Shown here: in pieces, positions 58,679-64,000 of the stretch
How the letters are laid out: each line of letters begins with the position of its first letter
Numbering within the stretch: the stretch's first letter is position 1
NCBI GenBank assembly: GCA_016802295.1
Contig: JAESIW010000207.1
Location: 947,978-1,011,977 of the forward strand
Source: Brachionus rotundiformis
Taxonomy: Eukaryota; Rotifera; Eurotatoria; Ploima; Brachionidae
DNA length: 64,000 nt
Direction of reading: 5' to 3'
The notes under the pieces: model-generated
What the model was told of the DNA's origin: nothing
Databases searched by the model: none
Seen by the model: the letters and a program-made list of their open reading frames with translations, nothing else
Position numbers and translations under genes: made by a program

Positions 58679-61600
58679 ATTCAATAAATTGCTCGAAATT
58701 TGTCTAAAAAAGCAAAATAAAAAATATCTTAAAATTAATTAAAACTTGTGAAGAGAGAGAGAAAGACAGATATTTTGGTTGTGTGTGTTTCGGGGCGAAT
58801 TTTCAAGTGGGATTTTGATTGAAATTGAATTGATAGGGAATATGAAATGGCAAATCGGCTTAGATGCGGACGGAAGTATATATTGCCGAGAAGAGGAGAA
58901 GAAAATTAAGAAAAGAAATTAAACGAACAAAAAAAATTCAAGCTAAAGTACTTGAAGTTTTAGTTAATTGGTCGATGAGCTCAATTTGTCATATTTTTAA
59001 TTAATTAAAATAGAAATTAAATGATTGCTTGTCTATGCTGAGCCAATCGCAAAAATCAGCCAATCTAATCTAGTTTGGCTAATTTAGTTTTGATAATAAT
59101 AATTGTTGAAAGTTAATAGATACTGAGAAGAGAAAGAGAGAGAGAGAGAGGGGTAGCATGGATGAAAATTGGGTGATTGAAGCGCCCAATGCTCAGATGT
59201 AGATGAAATTGTCACTTGTTATCGACTTAAAAGTGGTTCACCTTACTCTTCGAGTGTTTGTTTGTGCTTGCCGAATGGTTAAGATTCGACCAGAGAGAAA
59301 AAAAAAGACAAATAAAAAATTGGTGTTTGTTCAGTGTTGAGTTGTAGAAATTAGGCCCCTAAATTAAGTAAAATAAACGCCTCGTTTGGCTTAAAAATAC
59401 AGTCCGGTTTTACAATTGTGAGAGAGAAAGAGAGAGAGAGAGAGTGAGTGAGTGGCTATGAGCTAGGTAAACAAAGCGAACTGTTATATGACCCCTGGCT
59501 AAATGGTTTTATTGCTTGCTCACATGCACACTAATTTATTGATTTATTAACTGTACATTCTAGAGACTAGATAAAGTTTATTAAATTTTAATTAAAATTT
59601 TGTGTGTGTTATTTTTTTTATCTGGTTAGATAACATACAAGTGGGCCATTGCTAATCAAAAAATGGAAATAGTCGTTGTCTAATTACATTCCGTGACTCA
59701 AATCGAAATTCTAGAGCACACTTGAAATGACATTTTGATGATTAAGACGATCTACTTGAGCAGCTCTCTCGATTCTTTTCTTTTTTCTAATTAAAAAAAA
59801 AATAGAAAAGAATTCAACTTAACAAGACTTGCACGAATCTCTTTCTACTTCTATCTAACATTCAAATAGATAACATAATGTTTACACATTTTTTCTGCTC
59901 GTATTATTAAACAGCAATTATAGTATTTAGAAAATTGTTTAGCTTTATTTTTAATTAAACTATCAATATCAGTATGACACTGTACGCTAATAGATAACAT
60001 TACCTAATAGCCTAAAAACAACAACATTGTTGTGCAATAGACCACGATAATTGCACACACGAGCATATAAATATATTCTATTCAGTCCTAGTTTTCTTTT
60101 TTTACTACAGTGCTATATGCTTCTCGATCACTTCTGCTCTCTCTCTCTCTCCCTCTCTCTCACTGTCTTTGTCAACACACAAACAGGCTAAGTTAAGCTT
60201 ATCGTCTAAACAATAAAATATATAAGAATGTAAGATTTTCCCTAACAGATCTGTGTAGTCTAGATCCTAGCAGACGCTCTCCACTCTTAGCTTTTCTCTC
60301 TTTTTCTAACTATAGCATCCAGGGTCTCTAACAGAACAACTCAATCAAGCGCTAACATGTCTAAACTTGCAGTAGCTCGAGCCGTACCCTTTTCGGCACT
60401 GAACATCCAGGGTTACTAACAGAATGAAAGAATCTCCTAATCGATTAGCCAATCAGATTCCATCTACAGAACCCTCTCCTCTTTCTCTTCTTCGAGTCCT
60501 AGCATGTCTAAACATGCAGAGCGCACGCTTAGCTCGAGCACGTACCCTTCTCTGTGCTAAACACTCAGGGTCTTTTAAAGCACAACATAAATTCCCTATC
60601 GATCAGCCAATCAGATTTAATCTCTCATTCAAGTCCTGCATGCATGTCTAAACATGCAGAGCGCACACTTAGCTCGAGCAAGTACTCTCCCTTTCAAAAC
60701 AAAAGCATCTAGGGAAGAGCCCGCTTGATTCAGATGGGTCAAAAATGCTAGCATCACTATACTTGTAACAAAGTAGATGAACAAAATAATATTAGACTCT
60801 TTAAAAGTTAATTTCAAAATAGAATATATTTTATTTTTTCTAATTTGTCAAGTTATTCAGGTCTCATATCATAATAATGGTATTTTATTTTAGTGCGCTT
60901 TGAGTAATTGTTTATATTGCATTTTGAAAAAAACTAGAAAATAATGAAATAAAAAAGCTAGACAATTTTTGACTTAGGCTCAGACTCAATTAATTGCTGA
61001 GACAAAGAGCAAAAATTTTATGTAATAGCCACCAGTAGATTGTTTGTGTGGTAAATTATTGATTAGACACAAACAGACCAATATAAGCGTTCATGCATAG
61101 CTAATTTAGTGTTTGGTAGTGGCTTACGTAAATGTTTGGTAAGGATTGAGACATATAGTGAAAGAGCAAGATATGAAGCGAGAGCAATTATCTATTTAGA
61201 ATTAGCCACGCAGTGTTTCAAGTGGTCTGGCCCATTGGGCTTTCTAGAAACCTAAATATTCTCAAGAGCTAGTGGATTAGAGTTGACATGAATTCGAGGC
61301 GTTTTTTAAAGTTTATTTAAACTAAATTTACCCAAATTGCTTAATATAATCGGGCTTCTCTCTAAAGCTCTCGCTCTCTCTCTCTCTCTCTCTTCGTTCT
61401 CTTTATGTGTCGTTTATTCGATTTTAAATTTCAAGTGGTTTTATAATATTTGCCAGTTTAGAGCCAACACAAAAAATATACGAAAAATGCCATTTAGATA
61501 AATTAACAGTTTTAAAATTTACCTTTGGAAACAACACACACACACACAAAACGAAAAAAAAGAGAAAGAGAGAGAGAGAAAATAATTCATTCTATTTTTT

Positions 61601-62020
61601 TCCAAATATTTCTAAAAAGTCGATTGCTATTGGGCCAAATAGTCCATGGGCTGAGCCTATTTGGCGACGACTGATTCGAACAATTAACTACAACCAATCA
61701 GAATTTTTCTTCTATTCCCAATTTAACCAATCAAACACACTCAACTAATTTACATAATCTAAAATAAAATCTTTAACTATCCATTTAGAAATTTATTTTA
61801 TTATTTTTCTATATATTTTTTTGCTAAACAAAAAAAAAAAAAATAAAAATTGGCTTTCTAAAATAGTTTCTGCTCTATTCCATAGATCTAATATTCAAGT
61901 TGGATTAAGTTGGATAATTGTGTTGAGCACACGCGACACCAAACCACACCACACCAGCGCACACTACTCGACTCACTTTGTTACACAACAGAACAGACAG
62001 ACCAGGACTGCTATCGCCAC
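58679..62020. promoter_or_regulatory. shared upstream region of the two NK2.1 genes
   Basis: 3.3 kb between head-to-head start codons, without a supported gene. It holds five GA/CT-dinucleotide tracts (59127-59151, 59419-59454, 60136-60161, 61372-61394, 61560-61580) and a tandem set of similar modules at 60316-60715. Likely contains promoters and enhancers for both genes; this is inferred from position. Confidence 0.6.
60316..60715. repeat. tandem array of degenerate ~90-160 bp modules
   Basis: CATCCAGGG or close variants start at 60316, 60404, 60562 and 60706. CATGTCTAAAC(A/T)TGCAG lies at 60356, 60503 and 60643. Two modules share GAGCGCAC.CTTAGCTCGAG and GATYAGCCAATCAGATT. Spacing is uneven (88, 158, 144 bp). 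Confidence 0.75.
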
Positions 62021-63364
62021 ATGATGCTTTACACGGAGTGCGATCGAAACACGGTGCCGGTGCCGAGTCACCACTTGCACCAGCAGTCGGCCGGCCTCGA
62101 CGGCCCGCACCACCAGCACCTAAACCTGCTGCAGAACAGCGCCGACTACGCAGCGGCCATCTCGGCGCTCAGTCCCAAGTACAACACGGCCTTCAACGTG
62201 ACCAGCCTGCTCAACCCGGTCCTCGAGGACTCCTACCGCAAACAGCAGCAGCAGCAGCAGCACCACCACCAGCAACAACAGCAACAACATCATCATCATC
62301 ATCAGCAGCAGCAGCAGCAGATGGAGGCCACGTTCCAGGCGTACCCGAACCGATCGAACATGAACAGTAGCGGCTCGTCCAGCACGGCCTCGTCGACCAG
62401 CTCGTCTTCCTCCTCGTCCGCCGCCTCCTCCTCCTCATCATCTTCATCCATGAAGCAAGAATCGCCGCTCAGCCTCGGCGTCCACGCCAACATGTGCACC
62501 TACCCGGCCACCGGCTCGCCGGACTCGTTCTCGCCCAACGTCATCCAGCCGTCGCCCACCTCCTCCGCCTCTCTCCAAAACCCGTACTTCAACTACGCGG
62601 CCGCCAATCAATTCCCATCGCTGCACACGACCTCGCTCGTCGGCCCGCCTGCCACCACCACCGCCGCCGCCGCCGCCGCTGCTGCTGCCCACTACGCCAC
62701 CGCTGCCTCCACCCCCTACTCCCACTACTACAACAACGCTGCCGCTGTCGCCGCCGCCTCCTCGTCCTCATCTCCCTATTGCACCGCCGAATCGGACTCC
62801 TACTCTCAGCTACAGTACGCCAACCAATCGGCCTGGTACGCCAGTCCCAACGACCCCCGCTTTACCAGTAACTATCCACTTTTATCCAAATAAATCCATC
62901 CCACTCAAATTAAACTCATCTCTTTCTTTTTTTTTTTTGTTTTAGTGTCGCGTTTTTTGAGCCAAGCGAACAGTATGGACGAGTATCAGTCGGCGCCGGT
63001 CTCACAGCTGATGCCGCCCAAGTCGTCCTCGTCGACCAGCTCGTCATCGTCGAGCTCGTCGTCCAACCAGGAGAGCATGAACAACAAGCCGTACGCGGCG
63101 GCCTACTCGAGCCAGTTGTCCCAGTATCCGTACCAGTCGAAGCGGAAGCGGCGCGTGCTCTTCTCCCAAGCGCAGGTCTACGAGCTAGAGAAGCGATTCA
63201 AAATGCAAAAGTACTTGAGCGCCCAGGAGCGCGAGCATTTGGCCTCCGGACTCAACTTGACGCCCACACAGGTCAAAATTTGGTTCCAAAACCACCGCTA
63301 CAAGACCAAAAAATCGTCCAAAGAAAAATCATTCAGTCACGACATGAGCTCCAATAGTGAATAA
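62021..63364 (+). CDS. NK2.1-type homeobox protein, copy b
   Basis: Two exons: 62021-62867 and 62946-63364 (intron 78 nt, phase 1), 421 aa. The N-terminus (MMLYTECDRN) leads to a divergent TN-like motif FNVTSLLNPVLED, then His/Gln, Ser, Ala and Pro low-complexity tracts, and SAWYASPNDPRFT before the intron. After it come SRFLSQANSMD, a Ser run, and the homeodomain (about residues 345-404), which begins KRKRRVLFSQAQVYELEKRF and ends KIWFQNHRYKTKK, with the NK2 Tyr54. The intron splits exactly the same codon in both copies (ATG of MSRFL). Its homeodomain is closer to canonical NK2.1 (YELEKRF, EREHLAS) than that of copy a. Coding GC is very high compared with the flanks. Confidence 0.93.
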
Positions 63365-64000
63365 TACCAATACAAATACCAATACCAATACCAATACCAA
63401 GCCGTACACCCATACACACAAACATTCACACACAATTTTTGATCTCAACGGACTCAATGAAAACACAGTGACGATTTGTACATTTATTTAAAGCAAAATT
63501 ATTATTCATTTAATTGAATATAAATGGACGAAAGAAAAAGAGGAGAAATTCGGCTTTTTTTTTCCACGCGTCTCGGGAGCGGCTGAGAGCGACAAACTTT
63601 TATTTAACAATTGCAATCGATTTTGTATTTTCAGTTTATTATCTATATATCTATATATCTATCTATCTATCATATATTTGTTGCAATTTATATTCACATT
63701 TTAGAGTTATTCATTTTTTATATTTTTTTTATTTTTTATTATTTTTGTTTTTAAAATTTAATTTTAATTTTTTTTCTGTTTTTAAATTCATTTTAAATTT
63801 ATATTTTAAAATAAAAATATTTCTAAATTGATAACATTTGTCGTATTACATGCTGATGTCTTGAATAATTAATCAACGTTTAACAATCCTTGCTCTTTTT
63901 GAGAATCTCGTCACGTACTCTATTCAGTATATAAGCAACTCTTTTATATTACTACTTTGTATCCCGAGAATCCTTCGCAGGCTTCCAGTATGGAGGATTC
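63365..64000. other. 3' flank of NK2.1b
   Basis: Begins with a hexamer array (ATACCA)n right after the stop codon (about 63365-63401). The rest is AT-rich and T-rich, with no recognised gene to the window end. Confidence 0.45.

Noticed and set aside
1..64000. tRNA genes, rRNA, CRISPR arrays or bacterial operons
   Set aside because: No cloverleaf with A and B boxes, no rRNA blocks and no spaced repeat array were seen; genes are spliced and eukaryotic.

Overview
This is eukaryotic (animal) DNA. The genes are conserved bilaterian genes split by GT-AG introns: two NK2-class homeobox genes, an ADAR2-type RNA editase, a KIF23-type kinesin, FEZ/UNC-76, a BRD7/9-type bromodomain protein, RFT1, CRIPT, VPS37, a p24 protein and a mitochondrial ribosomal protein. 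Intergenic DNA is very AT-rich. Most introns are only about 47-78 nt, and a few long ones carry repeats. This suggests a compact-intron, AT-rich invertebrate genome, but I cannot name the species. Retroelement debris (jockey-like and other LINE fragments), a broken Tc1 transposase, a MULE fragment and several short dispersed repeat families fill the gaps.

Layout. 1-7.4 kb: FEZ/unc-76 homologue (+), a p24/TMED gene (-), a small Gly/Tyr/His-rich peptide gene (-), then repeats, a MULE fragment and a LINE fragment. 7.8-9.6 kb: an orphan two-exon gene (-) with a Pro/Tyr-rich N-terminus. 10.5-18.6 kb: a LINE fragment, a possible Ly6-like exon pair (-), mitochondrial RPS18A (+), a LINE insertion with 69-bp target-site duplications, and an inverted repeat pair around about 3.2 kb. 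19.1-20.3 kb: SERTA-domain protein (-). 20.3-24.1 kb: gene-poor, with a perfect RFX X-box palindrome. 24.1-26.6 kb: BRD7/9 homologue (+) followed 130 bp later by a small membrane-protein gene (+). 28.2-33.6 kb: KIF23/pavarotti/zen-4 kinesin (+) with a 2.7-kb repeat-filled intron. 34-37.7 kb: repeats, the second Gly/Tyr/His peptide gene (+), a Tc1 pseudogene and a LINE fragment. 37.9-38.9 kb: a five-exon orphan gene (-). 40.1-43.4 kb: ankyrin-repeat gene (-). 46.0-49.0 kb: ADAR (-). 50.6-54.0 kb: CRIPT (-), VPS37 (+), RFT1 (+). 57.3-63.4 kb: two NK2.1-type homeobox genes head to head.

Most neighbours are housekeeping genes with unrelated roles. The exception is the NK2.1 pair. Both genes share the same intron position and phase and a similar motif order, so they look like local duplicates. 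They flank a 3.3-kb shared region holding several GA/CT tracts and a short tandem array of similar sequence modules. The most unusual items are this pair and its spacer, the two near-identical Gly/Tyr/His-rich mini-genes 31 kb apart, the orphan genes, and the LINE insertion with unusually long target-site duplications.
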